DNA from: Streptococcus oralis subsp. tigurinus AZ_3a
GTDB taxonomy: Bacteria; Bacillota; Bacilli; Lactobacillales; Streptococcaceae
Length of the DNA stretch: 64,000 nucleotides
Direction of reading: 5' to 3'
Assembly (NCBI GenBank): GCA_000344275.1
Contig: AORU01000007.1
Coordinates: 59,292 to 123,291, forward strand
Part shown: in pieces, positions 35,022 through 45,375 of the stretch
Numbering within the stretch: the stretch's first letter is position 1
Layout of the letters: every line of letters begins with the position of its first letter
Made by a program: the position numbers and the translations under genes
Notes under the pieces: model-generated
The model's database searches: none
Seen by the model: only the letters and a program-made list of their open reading frames with translations
What the model was told of the DNA's origin: nothing

Positions 35022-35399
35022 GTGAAGATTCGGATGCGAAATAGGATTCAGTTTGATGAACAGTTGGAAGTCATTGACCAGCTTTATGACGTTGAAGTGC
35101 GTGAAAAAGGGGATTATAGCTATTTACTCTTTTATAATGAGGAAAAGGAAAAAGTGGTTCTCAAGTTTCATAGTCAAGAACTGGTGATGACCCGTTTCTC
35201 AAAGCCCAATACCACCATGCGTTTTCTAAAGGAGAGTGATAGTTTAGCCTATATTCCTACTCCAATGGGGATGCAGGAGTTTATCATCCAAACGAATCAC
35301 TACAAATTGGATGAGCAAAAGATTGAGCTAGCCTATCAACTGCAAAATCAAGAGGGACATCCTTTTGCTAGCTATCAATTAGAAATTACTTGGGGATAA
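35022..35399 (+). CDS. DUF1934 (YwiB-like) protein
   Basis: 125 residues, a small beta-barrel-type protein of the YwiB/DUF1934 family by recall: MKIRMRNRIQFD..., LVMTRFSKPNTTMRF, IPTPMGMQEF. The GTG start is supported by AGAGGACCTGAT upstream. A short gene with its own promoter and a terminator shared with the convergent helicase gene. The molecular role is unknown; in Bacillus it is linked to RNA polymerase delta (rpoE) and ctpS neighbours. Confidence 0.8.
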   Translation: MKIRMRNRIQFDEQLEVIDQLYDVEVREKGDYSYLLFYNEEKEKVVLKFHSQELVMTRFSKPNTTMRFLKESDSLAYIPTPMGMQEFIIQTNHYKLDEQKIELAYQLQNQEGHPFASYQLEITWG

Positions 35400-35403
35400 G
35401 AAA

Positions 35404-35425
35404 AAGGTTGGCGAATGCCAACCTT
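35404..35425. terminator. Bidirectional terminator
   Basis: Perfect 9-bp stem AAGGTTGGC / GCCAACCTT with a GAAT loop, flanked by A5 and TTATTT. It lies between the convergent DUF1934 and DEAD-box genes and overlaps the latter's stop codon. Confidence 0.85.
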
Positions 35426-36506
35426 ATTTGATATAGAGTTCTTGATTTTTTAGGACAATTTCACGCACACTTGCGAATTTCTTGAGTTTTTTAAGTTCTT
35501 CAGGATGGGTTACCAGAGTGATAACATAGCCTTCTTTACCCATGCGACCTGTACGGCCAGCGCGGTGAGTGTAAGTTTCGATATCTCTAGGAATATCAAA
35601 GTTTACGACACATTCTAGACTATCGATATCAATTCCACGAGCCAGAAGGTCAGTTGCAAGGAGCAAGGTTAGCTGCTTGTCCTTAAACTTTTCTAAGATA
35701 ACTTTTCTAAACTTAACATTGACATCACTAGCGAGGGAGACAGCCAAGATATCGCGATACTGTAGTTTTTCCTCCGCACTTCCAAGATCTGATAGGCTAT
35801 TAAAGAAGACTAGACTGCGGAAATCCTCTACATGAGCCAGTTTTCGCAGCATATCAACTCGGTGACGTTGGTCTACCTGCATGTAGAAATGTTGAATGTT
35901 GTCTAACTTTTGATCAGAGAGATCAATGGTGCGCGTGTTTGGAGCAATCTTTTCTTGGTCAAACTTGGTCGTCGCACTCATATAGATGAGTTGGTGGTCA
36001 CGAGGTGCGTAATGAGTGATTTTCTCGACAAAGTGTATCTGAGAATCATCGAGCAATTGGTCAAATTCATCTAGAATGATGGTTTCCACATTCATCATCT
36101 TGATTTTTTTCAATTTAATCAACTCAAAGATACGGCCAGGGGTTCCAATCAGAATTTCTGGTCCTTTTTTGAGGCGTTCAATCTGGCGTTTCTGACTGGA
36201 ACCTGATAAGAAGAGCTGAGCAGTCAAACCAATGGCTTCTGCCCATGTTTTACACACGTCAAAAATCTGTCCAGCTAGTTCTGTATTTGGTGCTAGGATC
36301 AAGAGCTGTTGGGCTTTTTTCTTTTGTAGTCTGAGAAGGCTTGGTAGGAGGTAAGCGAGGGTCTTGCCTGTTCCTGTTGGGCTTACTCCTAGAAGATTTT
36401 CTCCTGCAAGAATGGGCTCAAATAGTTGAGTTTGAATGGGAGTGAATTCTTGGAAACCGAGCTGGTCACTCAGTTCTTGACATTCAGTTGGTAGTTTGGT
36501 TTTCAT
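35424..36506 (-). CDS. DEAD-box RNA helicase (DEFD variant)
   Basis: 360 residues, minimal DEAD-box helicase: Q-motif region FTPIQTQLFEP, Walker A SPTGTGKT (42-49), motif Ia, motif II written DEFD (near 147), SAT motif, and the C-terminal RecA domain with ATDLLARGIDID and HRAGRTGR. The DEFD form is an accepted DEAD variant. It would unwind short RNA duplexes in ribosome assembly or mRNA decay. There is no C-terminal extension, so it is shorter than CshA-type helicases. The start overlaps the stop of the upstream oxidoreductase gene (ATGA). Confidence 0.9.
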   Translation of the reverse strand: MKTKLPTECQELSDQLGFQEFTPIQTQLFEPILAGENLLGVSPTGTGKTLAYLLPSLLRLQKKKAQQLLILAPNTELAGQIFDVCKTWAEAIGLTAQLFLSGSSQKRQIERLKKGPEILIGTPGRIFELIKLKKIKMMNVETIILDEFDQLLDDSQIHFVEKITHYAPRDHQLIYMSATTKFDQEKIAPNTRTIDLSDQKLDNIQHFYMQVDQRHRVDMLRKLAHVEDFRSLVFFNSLSDLGSAEEKLQYRDILAVSLASDVNVKFRKVILEKFKDKQLTLLLATDLLARGIDIDSLECVVNFDIPRDIETYTHRAGRTGRMGKEGYVITLVTHPEELKKLKKFASVREIVLKNQELYIK

Positions 36507-37480
36507 TTTTCTGCCTCAAATCTAATGCCAGCAGTCTGGCGCATAGTATATAGTAGCCCATGAACTGAACTTGCATCTTCCAGCCAAGTTTGGTAGAGAT
36601 TCAGATCTGGTTGCTGGATCATGTGTGCAAATGCAGCGACTTCCTCAGTCATCGTATGAGGAGTCTGTTGAATAGGGAGCTGGACTTGATTTCCTTGGTG
36701 GTCGGTAAAAATAGCTGAGCTGACATGTTCGATGGTGTTAAGAGTCAAGGTGCCATCTGTCGTATAAATCTCGCAAGGGAGATTGGAAGTGATGTTTTTC
36801 CCGGCCTTGATATGAACTTGAAAGTTAGGGTAGAAGAGGATACCATCACCATTTAGGTCAATGCTATTGTTAAGCTGTTGAGCTTGGTAGGTTGCGTCCT
36901 GAGCTTTTCCAAAGAGACGAACGGCAGCGTAGAGGGGATAAATCCCTAAATCCATAAGGGCTCCACCAGCAAAACGATCTGAAAAAACATTTGGAGTGTT
37001 TCCAGCGAGTAAGTCAGGCATCTTGGAAGAATACTTGGCATAATTGAAATCAGCTCCCAATACTTGCTTGTCTGCCAAAAAATCCTTAATAGTAGTAAAA
37101 GCTTCCTCGTGGTAATTACGAGCTGCTTCAAAGATAAAACAGTGATTTTTCTCAGCCAATTGCCTCAAATCTAGCCATTCTTGTGGCTGAGTGACAGCTG
37201 GCTTTTCAAGAATGACGTGCTTACCAGCAGACAAGGCAGCTTTTGCCTGAGCAAAATGCAAGGAGTTTGGACTGGCGATATAGACTACATCAAAGGAAGA
37301 CTTAAAGAAGTCTTCTAATTGATCAAAGAGTTGGACATTTTGATAGCGGGAAGCAAAGGTTGCGGCAGTTTCTCGTTTTCTAGAATAGACTGCGACCAGT
37401 TGGTATTCTCCGCTAGCATGGGCTGCTTCTATGAAATGATGGCTGATAGCGCCTGTTCCGATGACACCTAATTTAAGCAT
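36503..37480 (-). CDS. Gfo/Idh/MocA-family oxidoreductase
   Basis: 325 residues. NAD(P)-dependent dehydrogenase of sugar- or polyol-like substrates. The Rossmann N-terminus reads LKLGVIGTGAISHHFIEA, the EKP motif is in HVILEKPAVTQP (about 92-103), and a C-terminal alpha/beta domain follows. I start at the ATG at 37,480, preceded by AGGAGTATCT; the open frame extends 62 codons further upstream, but that part is hydrophobic non-family sequence without a ribosome site. Translationally coupled to the helicase downstream. The substrate is unknown. Confidence 0.88.
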   Translation of the reverse strand: MLKLGVIGTGAISHHFIEAAHASGEYQLVAVYSRKRETAATFASRYQNVQLFDQLEDFFKSSFDVVYIASPNSLHFAQAKAALSAGKHVILEKPAVTQPQEWLDLRQLAEKNHCFIFEAARNYHEEAFTTIKDFLADKQVLGADFNYAKYSSKMPDLLAGNTPNVFSDRFAGGALMDLGIYPLYAAVRLFGKAQDATYQAQQLNNSIDLNGDGILFYPNFQVHIKAGKNITSNLPCEIYTTDGTLTLNTIEHVSSAIFTDHQGNQVQLPIQQTPHTMTEEVAAFAHMIQQPDLNLYQTWLEDASSVHGLLYTMRQTAGIRFEAEK

Positions 37481-37635
37481 AGATACTCCTTTTCCGATTT
37501 TAAATCCTTCCTTCATTATAACACAGAAAAGAAGGACTATCCAACAGATGGTAAAAATTTTCAAATGGACTACGCATTTCTTGGAGAAAGTGGTACAATA
37601 TTTAGATAGGTAGATGAAATGAAAAGGGGGAGAAA

Positions 37636-38322
37636 ATGAGATTATTACCAATAAGAAAAATATCACGTCAGTCTAAGCGACTAGCGCTTTTTTTGACTTT
37701 TTGTGCAGGATATGTCGATGCCTATACCTTTATCGTGCGAGGAAACACCCTTGTGGCTGGACAAACTGGGAATGTGGTTTTTCTTTCTGTAGGACTCATT
37801 CAGCAGAATGTCTCGGATGCTAGTGCCAAAGTAATGACCTTGTTTTCCTTTATGATGGGTGTCTTTTTTCTGACATTGTATAAGGAAAAATTTCGAATTG
37901 TTAAAAAACCGATTTTGTCCTTGATTCCTCTTGCAGTCCTGTCCCTAATTATAGGTTTTGTGCCGCAAACGGTTGAGAATATCTATCTCGTACCGCCCTT
38001 GGCCTTTTGTATGGGACTGGTGACAACTGCTTTTGGAGAAGTGTCAGGTATTGCCTATAATAATGCTTTTATGACAGGGAATATCAAACGTACCATGTTG
38101 GCCTTTGGAGATTATTTCCGGACCAAGCATACGCCTTTTCTACGAGAGGGCTTGATTTTTGTTAGCTTGCTTAGCAGTTTTGTCTTCGGAGTTGTTTTTT
38201 CAGCTTATTTGACGATTTACTATCAGGAGAAGACAATTCTAGGTGTTCCTCTTATGATGAGTATCTTTTACTTCAGTATGCTTTTTGCTTCTTGGAGAAA
38301 AAAAGGGAAAGAAAAAGCTTAA
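37636..38322 (+). CDS. YoaK-type (DUF1275) membrane protein
   Basis: 228 residues with six or so membrane helices. Family signature: FCAGYVDAYTFIVRGNTLVAGQTGN near the N-terminus and a later EVSGIAYNNAFMTGNIKRT. DUF1275/YoaK proteins are small permease-like proteins of unproven function. AAAAGGGGGAGAAA precedes the ATG and an extended -10 TGGTACAAT is visible at about 37,594-37,602. Monocistronic, ahead of the ribosomal L21 promoter. Confidence 0.85.
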   Translation: MRLLPIRKISRQSKRLALFLTFCAGYVDAYTFIVRGNTLVAGQTGNVVFLSVGLIQQNVSDASAKVMTLFSFMMGVFFLTLYKEKFRIVKKPILSLIPLAVLSLIIGFVPQTVENIYLVPPLAFCMGLVTTAFGEVSGIAYNNAFMTGNIKRTMLAFGDYFRTKHTPFLREGLIFVSLLSSFVFGVVFSAYLTIYYQEKTILGVPLMMSIFYFSMLFASWRKKGKEKA

Positions 38323-38338
38323 ATTTGATTGATTTCGC

Positions 38339-38367
38339 TTGTAAGAAAAAAGAAGATATGCTATACT
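38339..38367 (+). promoter_or_regulatory. Promoter of the rplU operon
   Basis: -35 TTGTAA (38,339-38,344), 17-base spacer, -10 TATACT (38,362-38,367). It drives the L21 leader and rplU-prp-rpmA. Confidence 0.8.
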
Positions 38368-38373
38368 TGAAGA

Positions 38374-38505
38374 GTTGACTATGCACAATCCTGTGCAACC
38401 GCACGAACATCGTTGCTCACATAGTGAGTAAAAAGTGGTTCGTCCCACGATGCTAGGCGAGTCTTCACAAAAATACGGGGAAACCCTAAAAATCATAGGA
38501 GGTGC
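38374..38505 (+). ncRNA. Ribosomal protein L21 leader RNA
   Basis: About 130 transcribed bases precede rplU and are full of pairing segments: GCACAATCCTGTGC, CTCACATAGTGAG, GTGGTTCGTCCCAC, GGGGAAACCC. Firmicute rplU operons carry such a leader, to which L21 is thought to bind for feedback control. Boundaries are approximate. Confidence 0.75.
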
Positions 38506-38508
38506 ATA

Positions 38509-38823
38509 ATGAGCACATACGCAATTATCAAAACTGGCGGAAAACAAGTTAAAGTTGAAGTTGGTCAAGCAGTTTACGTTGAAAAATTGAACGTTGAAGC
38601 TGGTCAAGAAGTTACTTTTAACGAAGTTGTTCTTGTTGGTGGTGAAAACACTGTTGTCGGAACTCCACTTGTTGCTGGAGCTACTGTAGTTGGAACTGTT
38701 GAAAAACAAGGAAAACAAAAGAAAGTTGTTACTTACAAGTACAAACCTAAAAAAGGTAGCCACCGTAAACAAGGTCACCGTCAACCATATACAAAAGTTG
38801 TCATCAACGCGATCAACGCTTAA
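38509..38823 (+). CDS. rplU: 50S ribosomal protein L21
   Basis: 104 residues, full-length bL21. Signature start [20 protein letters not shown] and the basic C-terminal [31 protein letters not shown] before the ATG. First gene of rplU-prp-rpmA, preceded by a leader RNA. It binds 23S rRNA in the large subunit. Confidence 0.98.
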
Positions 38824-38829
38824 TTTTAA

Positions 38830-39183
<354 letters not shown>

Positions 39184-39199
39184 CACGGAGGAAAACATT

Positions 39200-39493
39200 A
39201 TGTTAAAAATGACTCTTAACAACTTGCAACTTTTCGCCCACAAAAAAGGTGGAGGTTCTACATCAAACGGACGTGATTCACAAGCGAAACGTCTTGGAGC
39301 TAAAGCAGCTGACGGACAAACTGTAACAGGTGGATCAATCCTTTACCGTCAACGTGGTACACACATCTATCCAGGTGTAAACGTTGGACGTGGTGGGGAC
39401 GATACTTTGTTCGCTAAAGTTGAAGGCGTAGTACGCTTTGAACGTAAAGGACGCGATAAAAAGCAGGTTTCTGTTTACCCAATCGCAAAATAA
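39200..39493 (+). CDS. rpmA: 50S ribosomal protein L27 (Prp-processed)
   Basis: 97 residues, bL27. The N-terminal extension [11 protein letters not shown] precedes [16 protein letters not shown]; Prp is known to cut after the Phe in this motif so that mature L27 reaches the peptidyl-transferase centre. The rest matches L27 ([20 protein letters not shown]). CACGGAGGAAAACATT precedes the ATG. A terminator follows directly. Confidence 0.98.
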   Translation: MLKMTLNNLQLFAHKKGGGSTSNGRDSQAKRLGAKAADGQTVTGGSILYRQRGTHIYPGVNVGRGGDDTLFAKVEGVVRFERKGRDKKQVSVYPIAK

Positions 39494-39514
39494 AAAGGTC
39501 CAGTGAACCTTTTT
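39492..39514 (+). terminator. Terminator after rpmA
   Basis: Stem AAAAAGGT / ACCTTTTT directly after the stop codon. Confidence 0.85.
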
Positions 39515-39565
39515 ATCCCGAGCCTTAAAATGAAAAGGCGAGGAAGCTAGAACTAGCATAAAATA

Positions 39566-39599
39566 AGGCTTTCCGAGTTTTCGGAGAGCCTATTTTTTT
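39566..39599 (+). terminator. Second terminator after rpmA
   Basis: Stem AGGCTTTCCGA / TCGGAGAGCCT (one T-G) with a GTTT loop and seven T. It backs up the first terminator. Confidence 0.88.
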
Positions 39600-39685
39600 G
39601 TTTTGATACCCACAATTTTTTGTTATTAGTGTAGATGAATTTTGTGAGCGACATTATTTTTCCTAGGTGGAAAACTTCTAAAATA

Positions 39686-39694
39686 TGGTATAAT
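39686..39694 (+). promoter_or_regulatory. Extended -10 promoter of LysR-lspA-rluD
   Basis: TGGTATAAT lies 28 bases before the LysR ATG. No clear -35. Confidence 0.6.
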
Positions 39695-39722
39695 GAACAG
39701 ATAGAGAAGTTGGGGGTAAAAG

Positions 39723-40631
39723 ATGAACATTCAACAATTACGCTATGTTGTGGCCATTGCCAATAGTGGTACTTTCCGTGAAGCTGCTGAAAAGATGTAT
39801 GTTAGTCAGCCGAGTCTGTCTATTTCTGTGCGCGATTTGGAAAAAGAGCTGGGTTTTAAGATTTTCCGTCGAACAAGTTCGGGAACATTTTTGACCCGTC
39901 GTGGTATGGAATTTTATGAAAAAGCGCAGGAGTTGGTCAAAGGCTTTGATGTTTTTCAAAATCAGTATGCCAATCCTGAGGAAGAAAAGGATGAATTTTC
40001 CATTGCCAGTCAGCACTATGACTTCTTGCCACCGACCATTACGGCCTTTTCAGAACGTTATCCTGATTATAAGAACTTTCGTATTTTTGAGTCTACTACA
40101 GTTCAAATATTAGACGAAGTGGCCCAAGGACATAGTGAGATTGGGATTATCTACCTCAACAATCAAAATAAAAAGGGCATCATGCAACGGGTTGAAAAGC
40201 TTGGTTTAGAAGTTATTGAACTAATTCCTTTCCAGACTCACATTTATCTTCGTGAAGGGCATCCTTTAGCACAGAAAGAGGAATTGGTCATGGAGGACCT
40301 AGCGGATCTGCCAACGGTTCGTTTTACTCAAGAAAAGGACGAGTACCTTTACTATTCAGAGAACTTTGTCGACACTAGCGCGAGCTCCCAGATGTTCAAT
40401 GTGACCGACCGTGCTACTTTGAACGGTATTTTGGAGCGGACGGATGCTTATGCGACTGGATCTGGATTTTTAGATAGTGACAGTGTTAATGGGATCACAG
40501 TCATTCGTCTCAAGGATAATCTAGATAACCGCATGGTCTATGTCAAACGGGAAGAAGTGGAGCTTAGTCAAGCTGGGACTCTTTTTGTAGAAGTCATGCA
40601 AGAATATTTTGATCAAAAGAGGAAATCATGA
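39723..40631 (+). CDS. LysR-family transcriptional regulator (CysB/Cbl-like)
   Basis: 302 residues. N-terminal winged helix-turn-helix (residues 1-60: [37 protein letters not shown]) and a C-terminal periplasmic-binding-like effector domain. It resembles the regulator encoded before lspA in pneumococcus, sometimes named CmbR/Cbl for sulfur amino acid control; the ligand is not shown by the sequence. The stop overlaps the lspA start (ATGA), so regulator and lipoprotein peptidase are cotranslated. Confidence 0.9.
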   Translation: MNIQQLRYVVAIANSGTFREAAEKMYVSQPSLSISVRDLEKELGFKIFRRTSSGTFLTRRGMEFYEKAQELVKGFDVFQNQYANPEEEKDEFSIASQHYDFLPPTITAFSERYPDYKNFRIFESTTVQILDEVAQGHSEIGIIYLNNQNKKGIMQRVEKLGLEVIELIPFQTHIYLREGHPLAQKEELVMEDLADLPTVRFTQEKDEYLYYSENFVDTSASSQMFNVTDRATLNGILERTDAYATGSGFLDSDSVNGITVIRLKDNLDNRMVYVKREEVELSQAGTLFVEVMQEYFDQKRKS

Positions 40632-41095
40632 AAAAAAGAGGAATAGTAGCAGTCATTGTACTGCTTTTGATTGGGCTGGATCAGTGGGTTAAAGCCTATA
40701 TTGTCCAGCAGATTCCACTGGGTGAAGTTCGTTCGTGGATACCTAATCTCGTTAGCTTGACCTATCTGCAAAATAGAGGAGCAGCCTTCTCCATGCTGCA
40801 AGATCAGCAGTGGTTATTTGCTGTCATTACACTGGTCGTCATGGTGGGTGCCATTTGGTATTTACATAAACACATGGAGGATTCTCTCTGGTTGGTTTTT
40901 GGACTGACTTTGATAATCGCGGGAGGTCTGGGCAACTTTATCGACCGAATGAGTCAAGGTTTTGTGGTGGATATGTTTCACCTAGACTTTATCAACTTTG
41001 CGATTTTCAATGTTGCTGATAGCTATTTGACAGTTGGTGTGATTATTCTATTGATTGCAATGCTTAAAGAGGAAGTAAATGGAAATAAAAATTGA
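40628..41095 (+). CDS. lspA: Lipoprotein signal peptidase (SPase II)
   Basis: 155 residues, four membrane helices. Catalytic aspartates lie in [19 protein letters not shown] and [11 protein letters not shown], the two conserved LspA boxes. It removes signal peptides from diacylglyceryl-modified prolipoproteins. AAGAGGAAATC before the ATG. The 3' end overlaps rluD by 17 bases. Confidence 0.96.
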   Translation: MKKRGIVAVIVLLLIGLDQWVKAYIVQQIPLGEVRSWIPNLVSLTYLQNRGAAFSMLQDQQWLFAVITLVVMVGAIWYLHKHMEDSLWLVFGLTLIIAGGLGNFIDRMSQGFVVDMFHLDFINFAIFNVADSYLTVGVIILLIAMLKEEVNGNKN

Positions 41096-41978
41096 AACTG
41101 GTGGGCAACGTCTAGACAAGGCTCTGTCGGACCTGACAGAATTATCACGCAGTCTCGCGAATGAACAAATCAAGGCTGGACAAGTTTTGGTCAATGGGCA
41201 AGCCAAGAAAGCAAAATACACTGTCCAAGAGGGGGATATCGTCACCTACCATGTGCCAGAACCAGAGGTTTTAGAGTATGTGGCTGAAGATATTCCGCTA
41301 GATATCATCTACCAAGATGAGGATGTAGCCGTTGTTAACAAACCTCAAGGGATGGTAGTTCATCCCAGCGCCGGTCATACCAGTGGAACCTTGGTCAATG
41401 CCCTCATGTACCATATCAAAGACTTGTCAGGTATCAATGGGGTTCTCCGACCGGGTATCGTTCACCGCATTGACAAGGACACATCTGGTCTCCTCATGAT
41501 TGCTAAGAATGATGAGGCCCACTTGGCACTCGCTCAAGAACTCAAGGATAAAAAGTCTCTCCGTAAATACTGGGCGATTGTTCATGGCAATCTTCCCAAT
41601 GATCGTGGTGTCATTGAAGCACCGATTGGACGAAGCGAAAAAGACCGTAAAAAACAGGCAGTGACTGCTAAAGGGAAGCCAGCCGTAACACGTTTTCACG
41701 TCTTGGAACGTTTTGGTGATTATAGCTTAGTGGAGTTGCAACTGGAAACAGGACGTACCCACCAAATCCGTGTTCATATGGCTTATATTGGCCATCCAGT
41801 CGCTGGTGATGAAGTCTATGGTCCTCGTAAGACTTTGAAAGGACATGGACAGTTTCTCCATGCTAAGACTCTAGGTTTTACTCATCCGAGAACAGGTGAA
41901 ACCTTGGAGTTCACAGCAGATATTCCAGAGATTTTTAAAGAAACTCTGGAAAGATTGCGTGAAACTGAGAATAGATAA
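41079..41978 (+). CDS. rluD: RluD-family 23S rRNA pseudouridine synthase
   Basis: 299 residues. N-terminal S4 RNA-binding domain (about 12-70), then the RsuA/RluA catalytic domain with the nucleophilic Asp in [19 protein letters not shown] (about 130) and the [19 protein letters not shown] signature. It converts uridines in helix 69-type sites of 23S rRNA to pseudouridine. Overlap with lspA indicates coupled translation, an arrangement widely conserved in Firmicutes. A terminator follows. Confidence 0.95.
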   Translation: MEIKIETGGQRLDKALSDLTELSRSLANEQIKAGQVLVNGQAKKAKYTVQEGDIVTYHVPEPEVLEYVAEDIPLDIIYQDEDVAVVNKPQGMVVHPSAGHTSGTLVNALMYHIKDLSGINGVLRPGIVHRIDKDTSGLLMIAKNDEAHLALAQELKDKKSLRKYWAIVHGNLPNDRGVIEAPIGRSEKDRKKQAVTAKGKPAVTRFHVLERFGDYSLVELQLETGRTHQIRVHMAYIGHPVAGDEVYGPRKTLKGHGQFLHAKTLGFTHPRTGETLEFTADIPEIFKETLERLRETENR

Positions 41979-41982
41979 AAGA

Positions 41983-42009
41983 GTTGAGATGCCTTGCCTC
42001 AACCTTTTT
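41983..42009 (+). terminator. Terminator after rluD
   Basis: GTTGAG / CTCAAC stem with a short loop, then CCTTTTTC. Confidence 0.8.
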
Positions 42010-42041
42010 CATTTCAAGTCTTTTCTATTTTAAAGTATTCA

Positions 42042-42050
42042 TGTTATAAT
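42042..42050 (+). promoter_or_regulatory. Extended -10 promoter of proBAC
   Basis: TGTTATAAT ends 29 bases before the chosen proB ATG (42,080). The earlier ATG at 42,059 would lie within 2 bases of the predicted transcript start. Confidence 0.65.
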
Positions 42051-42079
42051 GGATAAATATGAAGAATCGGAGTGAGAAT

Positions 42080-43189
42080 ATGAAGTACAAACGAATCGTC
42101 TTTAAGGTGGGGACCTCCTCCTTGACAAATGAAGACGGGAGTTTATCAAGAAGTAAAGTAAAGGCAATTACCCAGCAATTGGCTATGCTGCATGAAGCTG
42201 GACATGAGTTGATTTTAGTGTCATCTGGGGCAGTTGCCGCTGGATTTGGAGCTTTGGGTTTTAAAAAACGTCCGACCAAGATTGCAGATAAACAAGCTTC
42301 GGCTGCAGTTGGTCAGGGACTTTTGTTGGAGGAATATACAACCAACCTCCTCATGCGCCAGATCGTTTCTGCACAAATCTTGCTGACACAGGATGATTTT
42401 GTAGATAAACGTCGCTATAAGAATGCCCACCAGGCCTTGTCTGTATTGCTTCATCGTGGTGCAATTCCCATCATCAATGAGAATGACAGTGTCGTCATTG
42501 ACGAACTTAAGGTGGGTGATAATGACACTCTGAGTGCCCAGGTAGCGGCGATGGTTCAAGCAGACCTTTTAGTTCTCTTGACCGATGTGGACGGTCTCTA
42601 TACTGGCAATCCTAACTCAGATCCAACAGCCAAACGTTTGGAGAAAATCGAGACCATCAATCATGAGATTATTGATATGGCTGGTGGAGCAGGTTCTTCA
42701 AATGGAACTGGGGGTATGCTGACAAAAATCAAGGCGGCTACGATTGCGACGGAGTCGGGTGTGCCAGTCTATATCTGCTCTTCCTTGAAATCAGATGCCT
42801 TGATTGAGGCAGCTGAAGAGACTAAGGATGGTTCTTACTTTGTTGCGCAAGAGAAGGGACTTCGTACCCAGAAACAATGGCTAGCCTTTTATGCTCAAAG
42901 TCAGGGAACGATTTGGGTAGATGGTGGAGCTGCAGAGGCACTTTCAAAAAACGGGAAAAGTCTCCTTTTATCGGGTGTGGTAGAAGTGGAAGGAAACTTC
43001 TCTTACCACGATATTGTAACAGTAGCAGATAAAGAAACAGGTCAATCTCTTGGAAAGGGACGTGTCCAATTTGGCGTCTCAGCTCTAGAAGATATGCTCC
43101 GTTCTCAAAAAGCTAAGGGAGTCTTGATTCACCGTGATGACTGGATTTCCATAACTCCTGAAATCCAGCTGCTCTTTACAGAATTTTAG
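42080..43189 (+). CDS. proB: Glutamate 5-kinase
   Basis: 369 residues. First step of proline synthesis: ATP-dependent phosphorylation of glutamate. Amino-acid-kinase fold: [46 protein letters not shown]. The C-terminal PUA domain (about 275-369) is typical of the full-length enzyme. I use the ATG at 42,080 (CGGAGTGAGAAT upstream); the ATG at 42,059 is in frame but too close to the promoter. proA and proC follow within 10 bases each. Confidence 0.96.
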   Translation: MKYKRIVFKVGTSSLTNEDGSLSRSKVKAITQQLAMLHEAGHELILVSSGAVAAGFGALGFKKRPTKIADKQASAAVGQGLLLEEYTTNLLMRQIVSAQILLTQDDFVDKRRYKNAHQALSVLLHRGAIPIINENDSVVIDELKVGDNDTLSAQVAAMVQADLLVLLTDVDGLYTGNPNSDPTAKRLEKIETINHEIIDMAGGAGSSNGTGGMLTKIKAATIATESGVPVYICSSLKSDALIEAAEETKDGSYFVAQEKGLRTQKQWLAFYAQSQGTIWVDGGAAEALSKNGKSLLLSGVVEVEGNFSYHDIVTVADKETGQSLGKGRVQFGVSALEDMLRSQKAKGVLIHRDDWISITPEIQLLFTEF

Positions 43190-43198
43190 AGGTGAACG

Positions 43199-44461
43199 AT
43201 GGTAAGTACACAAGAACAATTTGAACAGGTACAGGCTGTTAAGAAATCAATCAATACTGCCAGCGAAGCAGTGAAAAACCAAGCCTTGCTAGCTATGGCT
43301 GATCATTTATTGGCAGCTACTGAGGAGATTTTAGCGGCCAATACCCTCGATATGGCAGCGGCCAAGGGAAAAATCTCAGATGTTATGCTAGACCGTCTTT
43401 ATTTGGATGCGGGACGTATAGAAGCGATGGCAACTGGTATTCGTGAAGTGGTTGCTTTACCAGATCCTATTGGTGAAGTCCTAGAAACAAGTCAGCTTGA
43501 AAATGGCTTGGTTATTACTAAGAAGCGTGTGGCTATGGGGGTCATCGGTATTATCTATGAAAGTCGTCCAAATGTGACATCTGATGCGGCTGCTTTGGCT
43601 CTCAAGAGTGGGAATGCGGTCGTTCTTCGTAGTGGGAAGGACGCCTATCAAACAGCTCATGCTATTGTCACAGCCTTGAAGAAGGGTTTGGAGACGACTA
43701 CCATACATCCAGAGGTGATTCAACTAGTGGAAGATACCAGTCGTGAAAGTAGCTATGCCATGATGAAGGCCAAGGGCTATCTAGATCTTCTCATTCCTCG
43801 TGGAGGTGCTGGCTTGATCAATGCCGTGGTTGAGAATGCCATTGTGCCAGTTATCGAGACAGGAACTGGAATTGTCCATGTCTATGTAGATAAGGATGCA
43901 GATGAAGACAAGGCTCTATCGATTATCAACAATGCTAAAACCAGTCGTCCTTCTGTCTGCAATGCCATGGAGGTCTTGCTGGTTCATGAAGACAAGGCAA
44001 CAAGCTTCCTTCCTCGCTTGGAGCAAGTGCTGGTTGCAGATCGAAAAGAAGCTGGACTGGAACCAATTCAATTCCGTCTGGATAGCAAAGCAAGTCAGTT
44101 TGTTTCAGGTCGAGCAGCCGAGGCCCAAGACTTTGATACCGAGTTTTTAGACTATGTCCTAGCGGTTAAGGTTGTGAGTAGTTTAGAAGAAGCGGTTGCG
44201 CATATTGAAGCCCACAGTACCCATCATTCAGATGCCATTGTGACAGAAAATGCTGAAGCTGCAGCTTACTTTACAGATCAAGTAGATTCAGCAGCGGTTT
44301 ATGTCAATGCCTCAACGCGTTTCACTGACGGTGGGCAATTTGGTCTTGGATGTGAGATGGGGATTTCTACTCAGAAACTGCATGCGCGTGGTCCAATGGG
44401 CTTGAAAGAGTTGACCAGCTACAAGTATGTGGTTACTGGTGACGGACAGATAAGGGAGTAA
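43199..44461 (+). CDS. proA: Gamma-glutamyl phosphate reductase
   Basis: 420 residues. NADPH reduction of glutamyl phosphate to glutamate semialdehyde. Aldehyde-dehydrogenase-like fold; the catalytic Cys is in [13 protein letters not shown] (about 253), and further family motifs include [11 protein letters not shown] and [27 protein letters not shown] precedes the ATG. Middle gene of proB-proA-proC. Confidence 0.97.
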   Translation: MVSTQEQFEQVQAVKKSINTASEAVKNQALLAMADHLLAATEEILAANTLDMAAAKGKISDVMLDRLYLDAGRIEAMATGIREVVALPDPIGEVLETSQLENGLVITKKRVAMGVIGIIYESRPNVTSDAAALALKSGNAVVLRSGKDAYQTAHAIVTALKKGLETTTIHPEVIQLVEDTSRESSYAMMKAKGYLDLLIPRGGAGLINAVVENAIVPVIETGTGIVHVYVDKDADEDKALSIINNAKTSRPSVCNAMEVLLVHEDKATSFLPRLEQVLVADRKEAGLEPIQFRLDSKASQFVSGRAAEAQDFDTEFLDYVLAVKVVSSLEEAVAHIEAHSTHHSDAIVTENAEAAAYFTDQVDSAAVYVNASTRFTDGGQFGLGCEMGISTQKLHARGPMGLKELTSYKYVVTGDGQIRE

Positions 44462-44464
44462 GAG

Positions 44465-45262
44465 ATGAAGATTGGATTTATCGGTTTGGGGAATATGGGT
44501 TCTAGCTTGGCCAAGGCTGTCTTGCAGGCCAAGACGGGTACTCAGATTCTTCTTGCCAATCGTAGTCAAGCGAAAGTAGATGCTTTCATTGCCAACTTTG
44601 GAGGTCAGGCTTCCAGCAATGACGAAACCTTCGCAGAAGCAGATGTGATTTTTCTAGGAGTAAAGCCTGCTCAGTTTTCTGAACTGCTTGCTCAATACCA
44701 GACCATCCTTGAAAAAAGAGAGAGTCTTCTTTTGATTTCTATGGCGGCTGGATTGACTTTGGAAAAACTGGCAAGTCTTCTGCCAAGTCAACACCGGATT
44801 ATTCGCATCATGCCCAATACACCAGTGGCTATCGGCCAAGGAGTGATTAGTTATGCCATGTCAGCAAACTGTCGTGCTGAGGACAGGGAACTCCTTTGTC
44901 AGCTTTTAGCCAAGGCTGGTCTCTTGGTTGAACTTGGGGATGGCTTAATTGATGCTGCGACAGGGCTTGCTGGTTGTGGGCCTGCCTTTGTCTACCTCTT
45001 TATCGAGTCTTTGGCAGATGCAGGTGTTCAGACAGGATTGCCCCGAGAAAAGGCCTTGAAAATGGCAGCCCAAACAGTAGTAGGCGCTGGGCAAATGGTT
45101 CTCGAAAGTCAGCAACATCCTGGAGTTTTGAAAGACCAAGTTTGTAGCCCAGGAGGTTCGACTATCGCTGGTGTAGCGAGCTTAGAAGAGCATACTTTTC
45201 GAGGAACGGTCATGGAAGCAGTTCATCAAGCCTATAAACGAACACAAGAATTAGGTAAATAA
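44465..45262 (+). CDS. proC: Pyrroline-5-carboxylate reductase
   Basis: 265 residues. Last step of proline synthesis. N-terminal NAD(P) motif GFIGLGNMGSSLAKA, central RIMPNTPVAIGQGV, and the C-terminal dimer-domain signature CSPGGSTIAGVASLEE. GGGAGTAAGAG before the ATG and 3 bases after proA. With proB and proA this makes a complete proline operon. Confidence 0.97.
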   Translation: MKIGFIGLGNMGSSLAKAVLQAKTGTQILLANRSQAKVDAFIANFGGQASSNDETFAEADVIFLGVKPAQFSELLAQYQTILEKRESLLLISMAAGLTLEKLASLLPSQHRIIRIMPNTPVAIGQGVISYAMSANCRAEDRELLCQLLAKAGLLVELGDGLIDAATGLAGCGPAFVYLFIESLADAGVQTGLPREKALKMAAQTVVGAGQMVLESQQHPGVLKDQVCSPGGSTIAGVASLEEHTFRGTVMEAVHQAYKRTQELGK

Positions 45263-45287
45263 GAGGTGGCTTTGACTGCCTCTTTTA
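45261..45287 (+). terminator. Terminator after proC
   Basis: AAGAGG / CCTCTT stem overlapping the proC stop codon, followed by TTTTA. Modest strength. Confidence 0.6.
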
Positions 45288-45315
45288 TGGTGCATGGAAT
45301 AAGAAGACAAAAAGA

Positions 45316-45346
45316 TTGTCACAAACCCCTATTTTTTTGATAGAAT
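45316..45346 (+). promoter_or_regulatory. Promoter of tmk-holB-yabA-rsmI
   Basis: Extended -10 TGATAGAAT (45,338-45,346). A TTGTCA at 45,316 is 19 bases upstream, slightly far for a -35. Confidence 0.5.
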
Positions 45347-45375
45347 AGAAGTAGTAAAAAAGAAATGAGTTAGAC

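Noticed and set aside
36503..37666. Long oxidoreductase frame starting at 37,666
   Set aside because: The first 62 codons are non-family hydrophobic sequence overlapping the divergent gene's promoter; AGGAGT precedes the ATG at 37,480.
42059..42079. Upstream ATG for proB
   Set aside because: It lies about 2 bases after the predicted transcript start and has no ribosome site; the ATG at 42,080 has one.
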